Source: Bacteroidales bacterium UBA6229 (lineage in GTDB: Bacteria; Bacteroidota; Bacteroidia; Bacteroidales; F082). Taken from it: a DNA stretch of 5,471 bases. Numbering within the stretch: the first letter of the stretch is position 1; every line of letters begins with the position of its first letter. Where the stretch lies: assembly GCA_002440975.1 (NCBI GenBank), contig DJWN01000118.1:1-5471 (forward strand), read 5' to 3'. Shown one piece after another: positions 1-5,260 of the stretch. Made by a program: the position numbers and the translations under genes. The notes under the pieces are model-generated. The model was not told where the DNA came from. It did no database searches and saw only the letters and a list, made by a program, of their open reading frames with translations.

Positions 1-144
1 TGTTTCAATTTTAATCCCATTGGCTACAGCCCGTTCAATTACGCGGTAACCTTCTATCAGAAAGCGATTTGTTTTCCGGCGTTCGGATGATTTCTGCAAT
101 CTGACCACTGCTTTAATGCGGGGATTGGTTTTGCTGGTGATCAT
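1..144 (-). CDS. TrmH/SpoU-family RNA 2'-O-ribose methyltransferase, N-terminal part (cut by window edge)
   Basis: Only the first 48 codons are inside the window; the gene continues beyond position 1. The visible protein begins MITSKTNPRIKAVVRLQ and contains a basic stretch followed by FLIEGYRVIERAV (about residues 32-44). This is the usual start of the substrate-binding domain of TrmH/SpoU RNA methyltransferases, which precedes a SAM-binding knotted (SPOUT) domain that methylates a ribose 2'-OH in rRNA or tRNA. The catalytic SPOUT motifs lie outside the window, so the target RNA cannot be named. The ATG at 144-142 overlaps the TGA stop of the upstream dehydrogenase gene (ATGA, 4 bases), which implies translational coupling and a shared transcript. 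The family call rests on N-terminal pattern recognition only. Confidence 0.82.
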   Translation of the reverse strand, partial: MITSKTNPRIKAVVRLQKSSERRKTNRFLIEGYRVIERAVANGIKIET

Positions 145-1295
145 GGCAATTCCTGAATGCTTTCTTCATAGTAAACAGAGCGTTCGGCCAGGCGTTCGAG
201 CATAAATTTTACAGCGGCTTCATCATGTCCCACTTCTTCGGGAAAATGTATGCCGGGTTTTGTGTGCAATCCCGCATCAATCAATCGCAAAGCTGATGTT
301 GCAGCATAACCTGTTGTTCGTGCCATCGAATGAGTCTCGGTTTCGGTGTCATATTGATCAAACAGTTCGAACGTATATTGTAACTTTCCTTTTTTAGCAT
401 GAAAACCTTCCACCTGAATACGCATCACTGTGAAATCAACCTCGCCTGCTTGCAACTGCCAGTTTTTGAAAAGGATTTGTTGGGTGAAATTTAATGGCGA
501 TAAGGATCCGGTATTGTTACGGGTTAATTTGTCGTCCAAAAAACCGCTGTCGCGCAACAACTTCACTTTTTCGGCATGGCCGGGATAACGAAGGGTTTTT
601 TCAGCCATAAAGTCGGCTTTCATAGTAGTAATAAGTGAGCGAAGTCCGTCGCTATTGAAAGCCTCCAGGGTTCCAATGCCATCGAACTGCAGCTGCTCAA
701 TATCCGAAAGGGCAGGTTTTTCAACCATTCGGCCGTATTCAATCAATCGGGCAGGCCGGGTGTATTCTTCAATCACATCAGCAGGTGAAAAAACTGCTTT
801 ATATTCCCAGGGTTGTGTGCGTACTGCAGGCAAACCTCCTACATAAATAAGGATACTGGTGGTTTTGTCGAGCTGCGAACTGGCATAACCACTAAGTAGA
901 TGACTCATTCCGGGAGCCACACCCATATCACAGATCACACAACTACCGGATTGTAAAGCTAAATCATTTAATACCAATGGGTTCTCAGGATAAAAAGCAA
1001 TGTCAACAATGGGTTTTCCAAGACTGATAAGCTTTTCCAATACCGAATAACCGATCGATCCCGGCACAGCATTCACATAATAATCGTGTTGGTTGCACCA
1101 ATCCTCTGTGGGGTCAAAATCTTTTAAATTTCGATTAAGTGTTTGAATGCCATAGCCCTCGGCCAATACTAATCGTTCCTGGTTAAGATCAGCAATACTT
1201 ACTTTGAATTCTTTATTTTTTACGAGGTCTCTGGCAATCGGAAGCCCTACCAGGCCTGCCCCTAAAACAAGTACAGATTTTTGTTGTTTCATCAC
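141..1295 (-). CDS. Saccharopine dehydrogenase-family oxidoreductase (lysine 6-dehydrogenase-like)
   Basis: About 384 residues, soluble and cytoplasmic. The N-terminal Rossmann domain (about residues 7-130) has the dinucleotide-binding loop GAGLVG (12-17) and an acidic residue after the second strand (IADLN, Asp36), which in Rossmann enzymes favours NAD over NADP. The rest matches the saccharopine dehydrogenase C-terminal domain: DMGVAPGMSHLL, then GGLPAVRTQP, the KTLRYPGH block and a late ARTTGYAA segment. Length and motif order resemble single-domain lysine 6-dehydrogenases and related amino-acid dehydrogenases rather than the bifunctional eukaryotic enzyme. Carboxynorspermidine synthase and saccharopine reductase are alternatives; the substrate is not decided by sequence. 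Start: GTG at 1295 or ATG at 1292. I favour ATG 1292, because TGATG then overlaps the exporter stop by one base. The stop overlaps the methyltransferase start by four bases. Confidence 0.88.
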   Translation of the reverse strand: MMKQQKSVLVLGAGLVGLPIARDLVKNKEFKVSIADLNQERLVLAEGYGIQTLNRNLKDFDPTEDWCNQHDYYVNAVPGSIGYSVLEKLISLGKPIVDIAFYPENPLVLNDLALQSGSCVICDMGVAPGMSHLLSGYASSQLDKTTSILIYVGGLPAVRTQPWEYKAVFSPADVIEEYTRPARLIEYGRMVEKPALSDIEQLQFDGIGTLEAFNSDGLRSLITTMKADFMAEKTLRYPGHAEKVKLLRDSGFLDDKLTRNNTGSLSPLNFTQQILFKNWQLQAGEVDFTVMRIQVEGFHAKKGKLQYTFELFDQYDTETETHSMARTTGYAATSALRLIDAGLHTKPGIHFPEEVGHDEAAVKFMLERLAERSVYYEESIQELP

Positions 1296-2215
1296 AAGGA
1301 TTTTTTAAACTTGAATTTCACCCGTTGACTTAGAAAAACACCTGCAATCACGAGTAAAATACCGAGCATTTTGTCAAAGGTAAGACTTTCTCCCCAAAGC
1401 ATAAAACTGAAAAAAGCTGTAAAAACAGGAATCGTATTGGTGTAACTGTTGGCATAAGCGATGCCAAGTTTTTCGACACCATAGGTAAACATTACAAATG
1501 CCAGTGAGCTGGCAAAAACGCCCAAAAGCACAAGCGGAACCAGCCATGATGCGTTAAAATCGAAGGTATCAAAACCTGCATGTTCCAGGCCAAATACCAC
1601 CGGAATGAAATAAAATATTCCAATCAGGTTTTGAATGAAAACGATTTGAATCGGGCCGTAGGATTTAGTCAGCTTTTTGAGTAATACACCATATATAATA
1701 GCAGAAAAAACAGCCAAAAACAGAAACATCAGTCCGATAAGAGAAGCAGTAATACCGGTTTCCCTGTCGATGAGCATGATCAAAACTCCTGCAAATGAGA
1801 TAAATAGTCCTATAATATTGATTGCTTTGATTCGCTCCCTCAAAAATATAAATGCCAGGATGGGCGTAAACACCGGAATCGTTGCTATGATCACGGCGCT
1901 TAGGGTAGGAGATACGAGGTTGAGCCCAAAACTTTCGCCAATGAAATAAAGAAATGGATTGAAAAACGAAACGCCTAATAATAGTGGCCAATGAGCTCTT
2001 TGAAAACGAAAGCTTTTACCTCTGAGTTTGATTATGATCGCCAGAAAGGGAACAGAAACAATCAACCTGAACCAGACTGTTGTAGCTGGTTGCAAAAACA
2101 CAAACACCTGTTTCGACCAGATATAAGAGATGCCCCATATCAGCATGGCAAATAAGGTGAAAAGATGTGGAGTAAGCGTATTCGATTTCAAAATTATTTG
2201 GCGATAAGCGTGCAA
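1292..2215 (-). CDS. EamA/DMT-superfamily transporter (probable metabolite or amino-acid exporter)
   Basis: Up to 307 residues, with about ten hydrophobic segments in two homologous halves of five, as is typical of the drug/metabolite transporter superfamily. The first half begins near FAMLIWGISYIWSK and includes PTLSAVIIATIPVFTPILAFIF near its end; the second half ends with ANSYTNTIPVFTAFFSFMLWGE, the repeated signature of EamA domains. The C-terminus is short and basic (KFKFKKSL), consistent with a cytosolic end. These proteins usually export amino acids, nucleosides or drugs; the substrate is unknown here. It is the first gene of the minus-strand operon and is divergent from marR. The start is uncertain: the outermost candidate is TTG at 2215, but a consensus -7 box lies on it (2220-2213). 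TTG at 2191 (MKSNTLTPHLF) may be the true start. The first in-frame ATG (about 2146) would cut into helix 1. Confidence 0.88.
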   Translation of the reverse strand: MHAYRQIILKSNTLTPHLFTLFAMLIWGISYIWSKQVFVFLQPATTVWFRLIVSVPFLAIIIKLRGKSFRFQRAHWPLLLGVSFFNPFLYFIGESFGLNLVSPTLSAVIIATIPVFTPILAFIFLRERIKAINIIGLFISFAGVLIMLIDRETGITASLIGLMFLFLAVFSAIIYGVLLKKLTKSYGPIQIVFIQNLIGIFYFIPVVFGLEHAGFDTFDFNASWLVPLVLLGVFASSLAFVMFTYGVEKLGIAYANSYTNTIPVFTAFFSFMLWGESLTFDKMLGILLVIAGVFLSQRVKFKFKKSL

Positions 2216-2220
2216 ATGTA
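2213..2220 (-). promoter_or_regulatory. Candidate -7 element for the minus-strand EamA operon
   Basis: Read on the minus strand this is TACATTTG, an exact match to the Bacteroidota -7 consensus TAnnTTTG. No TTTG is seen at the expected distance upstream, so the promoter is only half supported. If it is used, transcription would begin near 2206, downstream of the outermost TTG start codon. A second minus-strand match, TAATTTTG at 2196-2189, has a TTTG 16 bases upstream but would lie too far into the gene unless translation starts later. Confidence 0.35.
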
Positions 2221-2227
2221 GCTGAAA

Positions 2228-2257
2228 TTTGCTTTCTTTGCTGTGTTATTTACTTTG
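2228..2257 (+). promoter_or_regulatory. Candidate marR promoter (Bacteroidota type)
   Basis: A TTTG -33 element at 2228-2231 is followed after 18 bases by TTACTTTG at 2250-2257, one mismatch from the consensus TAnnTTTG. Transcription would start about 2263, giving a leader of only some 9 bases before the ATG at 2272. The -7 box is embedded in the palindrome at 2251-2268, so a bound repressor would block this promoter. Confidence 0.55.
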
Positions 2258-2268
2258 TACACAAACTA
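2251..2268. promoter_or_regulatory. Putative MarR operator, copy A (18-bp imperfect palindrome)
   Basis: The sequence is TACTTTGT-AC-ACAAACTA: two 8-base arms that pair at 7 of 8 positions around a 2-base centre. Size and symmetry fit sites bound by MarR dimers, and it covers the -7 element and probable transcription start of the marR gene, as expected for autorepression. Its reverse complement matches the site at 2941-2958 at 15 of 18 positions. It also lies upstream of the divergent exporter gene and could influence it. Binding by this MarR protein is inferred from position and symmetry. Confidence 0.6.
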
Positions 2269-2271
2269 GTC

Positions 2272-2748
2272 ATGAATGATTTTACGGAAGTTTTGATCAA
2301 CCTGAGAAAAATTGTTCGATCAATCAATTTAGAATCCAAACGCATACAAAAGGAATTCGGGATCAGCATACCACAGTTGTTATGCCTGCATTATTTGGCC
2401 TCTAACCCAGGATTTCAGTCATCAGTTTCGGGCATTGCCTCCTACCTGAATTTGAATTTAAGTACAGTAACAGGCATTGTTAGTCGTCTCGAAAAGAAAC
2501 ATCTGGTTGCCCGATTGCCTAAATCGGGCGATAAAAGAATTACGGTTGTCAGCCTTACTTCCACCGGAAAAAAACTACTCGACCAATCGCCTGAATTGAT
2601 GCATCAACAACTATCGCATAAGCTGGCTGCTCTGCCTGCTGATGAACTTGTACAGCTGAAAAACTCACTTGGGTTGCTTATCAGTTGCTTTAAAATTGAA
2701 GAGGAATCGGCTTCGCCAATGATCACCATTGACGATTTTCAATATTAG
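2272..2748 (+). CDS. MarR-family winged-helix transcriptional regulator
   Basis: 158 residues, the normal length for the family. An N-terminal helical dimerisation segment (about 1-30) is followed by the winged helix-turn-helix: GIASYLNLNLSTVTGIVSRLEKKHLV (about 54-79) holds the recognition helix, and SGDKRITVVSLTSTGKKLL (85-103) is the wing with the characteristic Asp-Lys-Arg. C-terminal helices complete the dimer interface, ending in a short acidic tail. Such proteins are dimeric, often repress their own gene and a neighbouring transporter or enzyme set, and release DNA when a small ligand binds. Cys38 is present but nothing shows that it is redox-active. The ATG at 2272 is the only sensible start and follows the promoter and operator closely; no Shine-Dalgarno is seen. 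It is divergent from the EamA exporter and upstream of the symporter operon, which carries the same operator. Confidence 0.93.
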   Translation: MNDFTEVLINLRKIVRSINLESKRIQKEFGISIPQLLCLHYLASNPGFQSSVSGIASYLNLNLSTVTGIVSRLEKKHLVARLPKSGDKRITVVSLTSTGKKLLDQSPELMHQQLSHKLAALPADELVQLKNSLGLLISCFKIEEESASPMITIDDFQY

Positions 2749-2776
2749 TAGAGAAATTTAGATTATAGCCAGTTTA

Positions 2777-2784
2777 TAACTTTG
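2777..2784 (+). promoter_or_regulatory. Orphan -7 element in the marR 3' intergenic region
   Basis: TAACTTTG is an exact match to the Bacteroidota -7 consensus. No good TTTG -33 element lies at the usual distance; the nearest approximation is TTTA at 2757-2760, 16 bases upstream. If active, transcription would start near 2790, at the first of two hairpins. Chance occurrence in AT-rich DNA is quite possible. Confidence 0.25.
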
Positions 2785-2785
2785 T

Positions 2786-2818
2786 CTGGAAACTTTTAAT
2801 CGTTAGTTTATTCTCCAG
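2786..2818. other. Stem-loop 1 downstream of marR
   Basis: CTGG-AAACT (2786-2794) can pair with AGTTT (2805-2809) and CCAG (2815-2818), giving a 9-bp stem interrupted by a 5-base bulge on the 3' side, with a 10-base loop. An alternative partner for CTGG is CCAG at 2769-2772, so the two pairings exclude each other. There is no T-run after the stem, so it is not a standard intrinsic terminator. It may be part of the marR 3' untranslated region. Confidence 0.35.
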
Positions 2819-2834
2819 TAGCCATTCTTTTTAT

Positions 2835-2862
2835 GGTTATTTAACTTGCGTAGTTAAAAACC
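2835..2862. terminator. Stem-loop 2 downstream of marR, possible transcript end
   Basis: GGTT, a bulged A, then TTTAACT (2840-2846) pair perfectly with AGTTAAA (2852-2858) and AACC (2859-2862): 11 base pairs, one single-base bulge and a 5-base loop TGCGT. It is the best inverted repeat in the intergenic region and lies 87 bases after the marR stop. Neither side is followed by a clean T-run, so termination is a guess based on position between marR and the next promoter; a structured leader or small RNA is the alternative. Confidence 0.4.
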
Positions 2863-2911
2863 TAATATTCAAACTATTATATCGATTTATGGAAGGAATG
2901 AATCCGATGGG

Positions 2912-2943
2912 TTTGGTGGTTTGACGAAAATGTTGTAATTTTG
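2912..2943 (+). promoter_or_regulatory. Candidate promoter of the symporter/acetyltransferase/racemase operon
   Basis: TTTG at 2912-2915, a 20-base spacer, then TAATTTTG at 2936-2943, an exact -7 match for Bacteroidota. Transcription would start about 2949-2950, leaving a leader of about 41 bases. A second, weaker arrangement follows: TTTG at 2940-2943, 19 bases, TACTTTTA at 2963-2970 (one mismatch). Both options would be covered or flanked by the operator-like palindrome at 2941-2958. Confidence 0.6.
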
Positions 2944-2958
2944 TTTCTGTACAAACTA
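2941..2958. promoter_or_regulatory. Putative MarR operator, copy B
   Basis: TTGTTTCT-GT-ACAAACTA: 8-base arms pairing at 6 of 8 positions around a 2-base centre. It equals the reverse complement of the site at 2251-2268 at 15 of 18 positions. It begins inside the -7 box of the operon promoter and spans the predicted start of transcription, the same relation that copy A has to the marR promoter. This makes the operon a likely target of the adjacent MarR regulator. Confidence 0.55.
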
Positions 2959-2990
2959 ATTATACTTTTACTTAAATTTTATTACTGCAA

Positions 2991-3365
2991 ATGAAAGATG
3001 AAATAATAACAGCTTTTGGTAAATATCTTAGAAACAATGGATTCAGGCAGGTGAAGCGGTTGGCAGAGAATAGGTCTGACACCAGCTCTGATACATTAGT
3101 AGGTGGAGAAATCAATTTTGAGCCTGATATCACAGCCGAGAATGAAGGAGTTCGTTACTACTATAAATACCTGGAAGGTAGGCAGGATGCTTCTGACCTG
3201 GTGAAAGAATTCAAGAGCTTTATCAGAAACAAGAATCAAAAACAAGTGCTGAAACTGTTGGTACCTCTTAAGCAAAGTGATGGTGTGATACAGTTTCTGA
3301 ATGCTCATCAGCTCGAAGGTGTAGGCATAATCAGGGTGAGTCCGCGGAAGGCAACCGCACAATAA
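2991..3365 (+). CDS. Uncharacterised 124-residue protein, possible degenerate PD-(D/E)XK nuclease-like fold
   Basis: I do not recognise a named family. The protein is soluble, rich in charged residues, and has no signal peptide or membrane segment. Visible order: an N-terminal helix (about 2-16), a short basic link, a strand region with GGEINFEPDI (38-47), a turn, a strand VRYYYKYLEG (54-63), a helix DLVKEFKSFIRNK (69-81), a hydrophobic strand VLKLLVPL (86-93), a helix, and a final strand GVGIIRVSP (110-118). This order, with Glu-Pro-Asp followed about a dozen residues later by a strand containing Lys59, resembles the PD-(D/E)XK nuclease core. The usual Glu two residues before the lysine is Tyr57, so nuclease activity is doubtful. 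It opens the operon, 22 bases before the symporter gene and downstream of the operator-bearing promoter. A 92-codon minus-strand frame over the same stretch is a shadow. That it is a gene is likely; the fold is a weak inference. Confidence 0.72.
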   Translation: MKDEIITAFGKYLRNNGFRQVKRLAENRSDTSSDTLVGGEINFEPDITAENEGVRYYYKYLEGRQDASDLVKEFKSFIRNKNQKQVLKLLVPLKQSDGVIQFLNAHQLEGVGIIRVSPRKATAQ

Positions 3366-3387
3366 AACATGCAAGACTGCAGACTAG

Positions 3388-4839
3388 ATGAACTGGATTG
3401 ATTTCCTGATTTTCATAGTGTATATGCTGGCCATGCTTGGCGTGGGTTTTTATTTTCATCTACGGAATAAAGATGTTGAAGATTATTATGTAGGTGGCCG
3501 TGGCATGGGGCGCTGGCATATCGGATTATCGGTGGTAGCAACCGATGTCGGTGGTGGTTTCTCGATCGGTTTGGGTGGATTAGGATTTTTGATCGGCGTT
3601 TCGGGAAGCTGGATGTTGTTCACGGGACTATTAGGTGCCTGGTTAAGTGGTGTTTTTTTAATCCCCCGAATAAAACGCCTGGCAGATAAAAAGCAGTTTT
3701 TCACTTTTCCGGAAGTCTTTCGGCATTATTTTGGCAAACGAGCTGCACTCATCGCAGGTTTGATCTCAGGCATTGGTTACCTGGGATTTACGAGTTCGCA
3801 ATTGCTGGCAGGAGCCAAATTGGCGTCGGCGGCTTTTGTTGATTTAAACCTTACCTATGCGCTGATAATAATGGGATTTGTGGCGGTGGTTTATACGGTT
3901 TTGGGTGGCATCAAAGCTGTAATTTACACCGATACGGTTCAATGGATTCTTTTGATGTTAGGTTTGATTTTTCTGGGAATTCCGTTGTCGTGGGTAGCTG
4001 TGGGAGGTTGGGAAACAGTACAGGCAACTTTACCAGCCGAGTTTTTCTCGTTTAGTAATCTAAGTTGGCAGCAGTTTCTAAACTGGATGGTAACCATTTT
4101 GCCCATTTGGTTCGTTGGGATGACTTTGTATCAACGGATCTATGCCAGCAGATCAGTGTCAGAAGCCCGAAAAGCCTGGATGATAGCAGGCTTGTTTGAA
4201 TGGCCTGTGATGGCATTTATGGGGGTAGGCTTAGGATTGATCAGCCGGGTTGCATACCTAAACGGAATGTTCGAAATACATGGTTTTGCCGCCGGGAGTA
4301 GTATGGATGCCGAGATGGGTTTGCCCTTATTGCTCCGTACCATAATGCCTGTCGGATTGATGGGGCTTATTTTGTCTGCTTATTTTTCAGCTATACTTTC
4401 CACTGCTGACAGTTGTTTGATGGCTTCGTCATCCAATATCATGCACGATCTTTTGCAGCGCATTTTCCCAAATGCCATTAACCAACAGATTGCAATGAAA
4501 GCCTCAAAAATTATGACCTTGGTATTGGGAATTTTAGCTGTTATCATCGCGATGCAGCTTACTGAAGTGCTTTCGTTGATGCTGTATTCCTATGCTTTTA
4601 TGGTGAGTGGTCTGCTCATTCCCTTGTTGGCAGCAGTTTTTCTGAACCAGCGCAACGAGTTGGCTGCCCTGGGAGCCATGATTGCTGGTGGCGGGACAAC
4701 AATTTCGCTATTGATTACCGAAGCAAAACTTCCTTATGGACTGGATGCCAATGTTTTTGGTATATTAACTTCTTTATTAACGTATATAATCTTTTTTAAT
4801 TCACATAAGCTTTTGAAACATGGAAATACAAATTTATGA
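3388..4839 (+). CDS. Sodium:solute symporter (SSS family)
   Basis: 483 residues, the usual length for the SSS/PutP family of inner-membrane Na+-coupled importers. About 13 hydrophobic segments are visible, the first at residues 3-23. Family hallmarks: DYYVGGRGMGRWHIGLSVVAT (32-52) after helix 1, the glycine-rich segment DVGGGFSIGLGGLGF, and FSAILSTADSCLMASSS (333-349). In the last, Ser338 and Thr339 sit where the PutP Na2 sodium ligands Ser340/Thr341 lie, so the sodium site looks intact. The substrate is undetermined; members carry proline, pantothenate, sugars, sialic acid, short peptides and others. It starts at ATG 3388, 22 bases after the small upstream gene, and its end overlaps the acetyltransferase start by 20 bases. 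With a racemase and an acetyltransferase behind it, uptake of an amino acid or similar amine is a reasonable guess. Confidence 0.93.
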   Translation: MNWIDFLIFIVYMLAMLGVGFYFHLRNKDVEDYYVGGRGMGRWHIGLSVVATDVGGGFSIGLGGLGFLIGVSGSWMLFTGLLGAWLSGVFLIPRIKRLADKKQFFTFPEVFRHYFGKRAALIAGLISGIGYLGFTSSQLLAGAKLASAAFVDLNLTYALIIMGFVAVVYTVLGGIKAVIYTDTVQWILLMLGLIFLGIPLSWVAVGGWETVQATLPAEFFSFSNLSWQQFLNWMVTILPIWFVGMTLYQRIYASRSVSEARKAWMIAGLFEWPVMAFMGVGLGLISRVAYLNGMFEIHGFAAGSSMDAEMGLPLLLRTIMPVGLMGLILSAYFSAILSTADSCLMASSSNIMHDLLQRIFPNAINQQIAMKASKIMTLVLGILAVIIAMQLTEVLSLMLYSYAFMVSGLLIPLLAAVFLNQRNELAALGAMIAGGGTTISLLITEAKLPYGLDANVFGILTSLLTYIIFFNSHKLLKHGNTNL

Positions 4840-5260
4840 CAGTTATCTCCCAATGGGGACTTTAGAAAAAAGAAAAATTGTTGACTTTTTGCATCAGCAC
4901 CTGGACGAGTTTGGCGATTCGAAAGAGGCCATCCGAAAGGCGATTGATTATGCAGTGGGCGAAACATCCGTAGTGGCTGGTTACGTTATTGTTGGGAGTA
5001 TTGATGAAAAAATGGCAGGTGCTGTAGTTGTCAACCGGACAGGGATGGAGGATTATATTCCGGAAAATATCCTTGTTTATATTGCAGTGGATGCTGCCTT
5101 GCGCGGAAAAGGAATTGGCAAGCAACTTATGCATAAAGCGATTGAATTTTCGAAAGGCAATGTAGCCTTGCATGTTGAACCCAATAATCCTGCCAGGTTT
5201 TTATACGAAAAAGTTGGTTTCACAAATAAATACCTGGAGTATCGCTTGATTAAAAGCTAA
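4820..5260 (+). CDS. GNAT-family N-acetyltransferase
   Basis: 146 residues, a single compact GNAT domain, cytoplasmic. The acetyl-CoA pyrophosphate-binding motif A is visible as LVYIAVDAALRGKGIGKQLM (85-104, with R-G-K-G-I-G at 95-100), followed by motif B ALHVEPNNPARFLYEKVGF (116-134). Asn122 and Tyr129 occupy the places of the usual GNAT Asn and catalytic Tyr. It transfers an acetyl group from acetyl-CoA to an amine, whether a small molecule or a protein N-terminus; the acceptor is not evident. The N-terminal 45 residues, partly helical, likely shape the acceptor site. The ATG at 4820 overlaps the symporter end by 20 bases; Met12 (ATG 4853, 13 bases after the symporter stop) is an alternative start. 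The stop TAA shares its last base with the racemase ATG (TAATG), so the two products should be made in step, perhaps on one substrate. Confidence 0.92.
   Translation: MEIQIYDSYLPMGTLEKRKIVDFLHQHLDEFGDSKEAIRKAIDYAVGETSVVAGYVIVGSIDEKMAGAVVVNRTGMEDYIPENILVYIAVDAALRGKGIGKQLMHKAIEFSKGNVALHVEPNNPARFLYEKVGFTNKYLEYRLIKS

Noticed and set aside
655..846. 63-codon plus-strand frame inside the saccharopine-dehydrogenase-like gene
   Set aside because: Antisense to a well-supported coding region, with low-complexity translation and no promoter.
1665..1991. Minus-strand 108-codon and plus-strand 90-codon frames inside the EamA gene
   Set aside because: Both overlap the clearly coding transporter in other frames and show no domain pattern.
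2889..2924. 11-residue open frame (MEGMNPMGLVV) in the marR-operon intergenic region
   Set aside because: Very short, upstream of the best operon promoter, and chance frames of this length are common; nothing supports translation as a leader peptide.
3096..3374. 92-codon minus-strand open frame overlapping the 124-residue gene
   Set aside because: It lies wholly opposite a gene with its own promoter and operon neighbours, and its translation has no recognisable domain; it is the antisense shadow.
4862..5173. 103-codon minus-strand frame opposite the acetyltransferase
   Set aside because: The plus-strand GNAT motifs show which strand codes; the antisense translation is unstructured.
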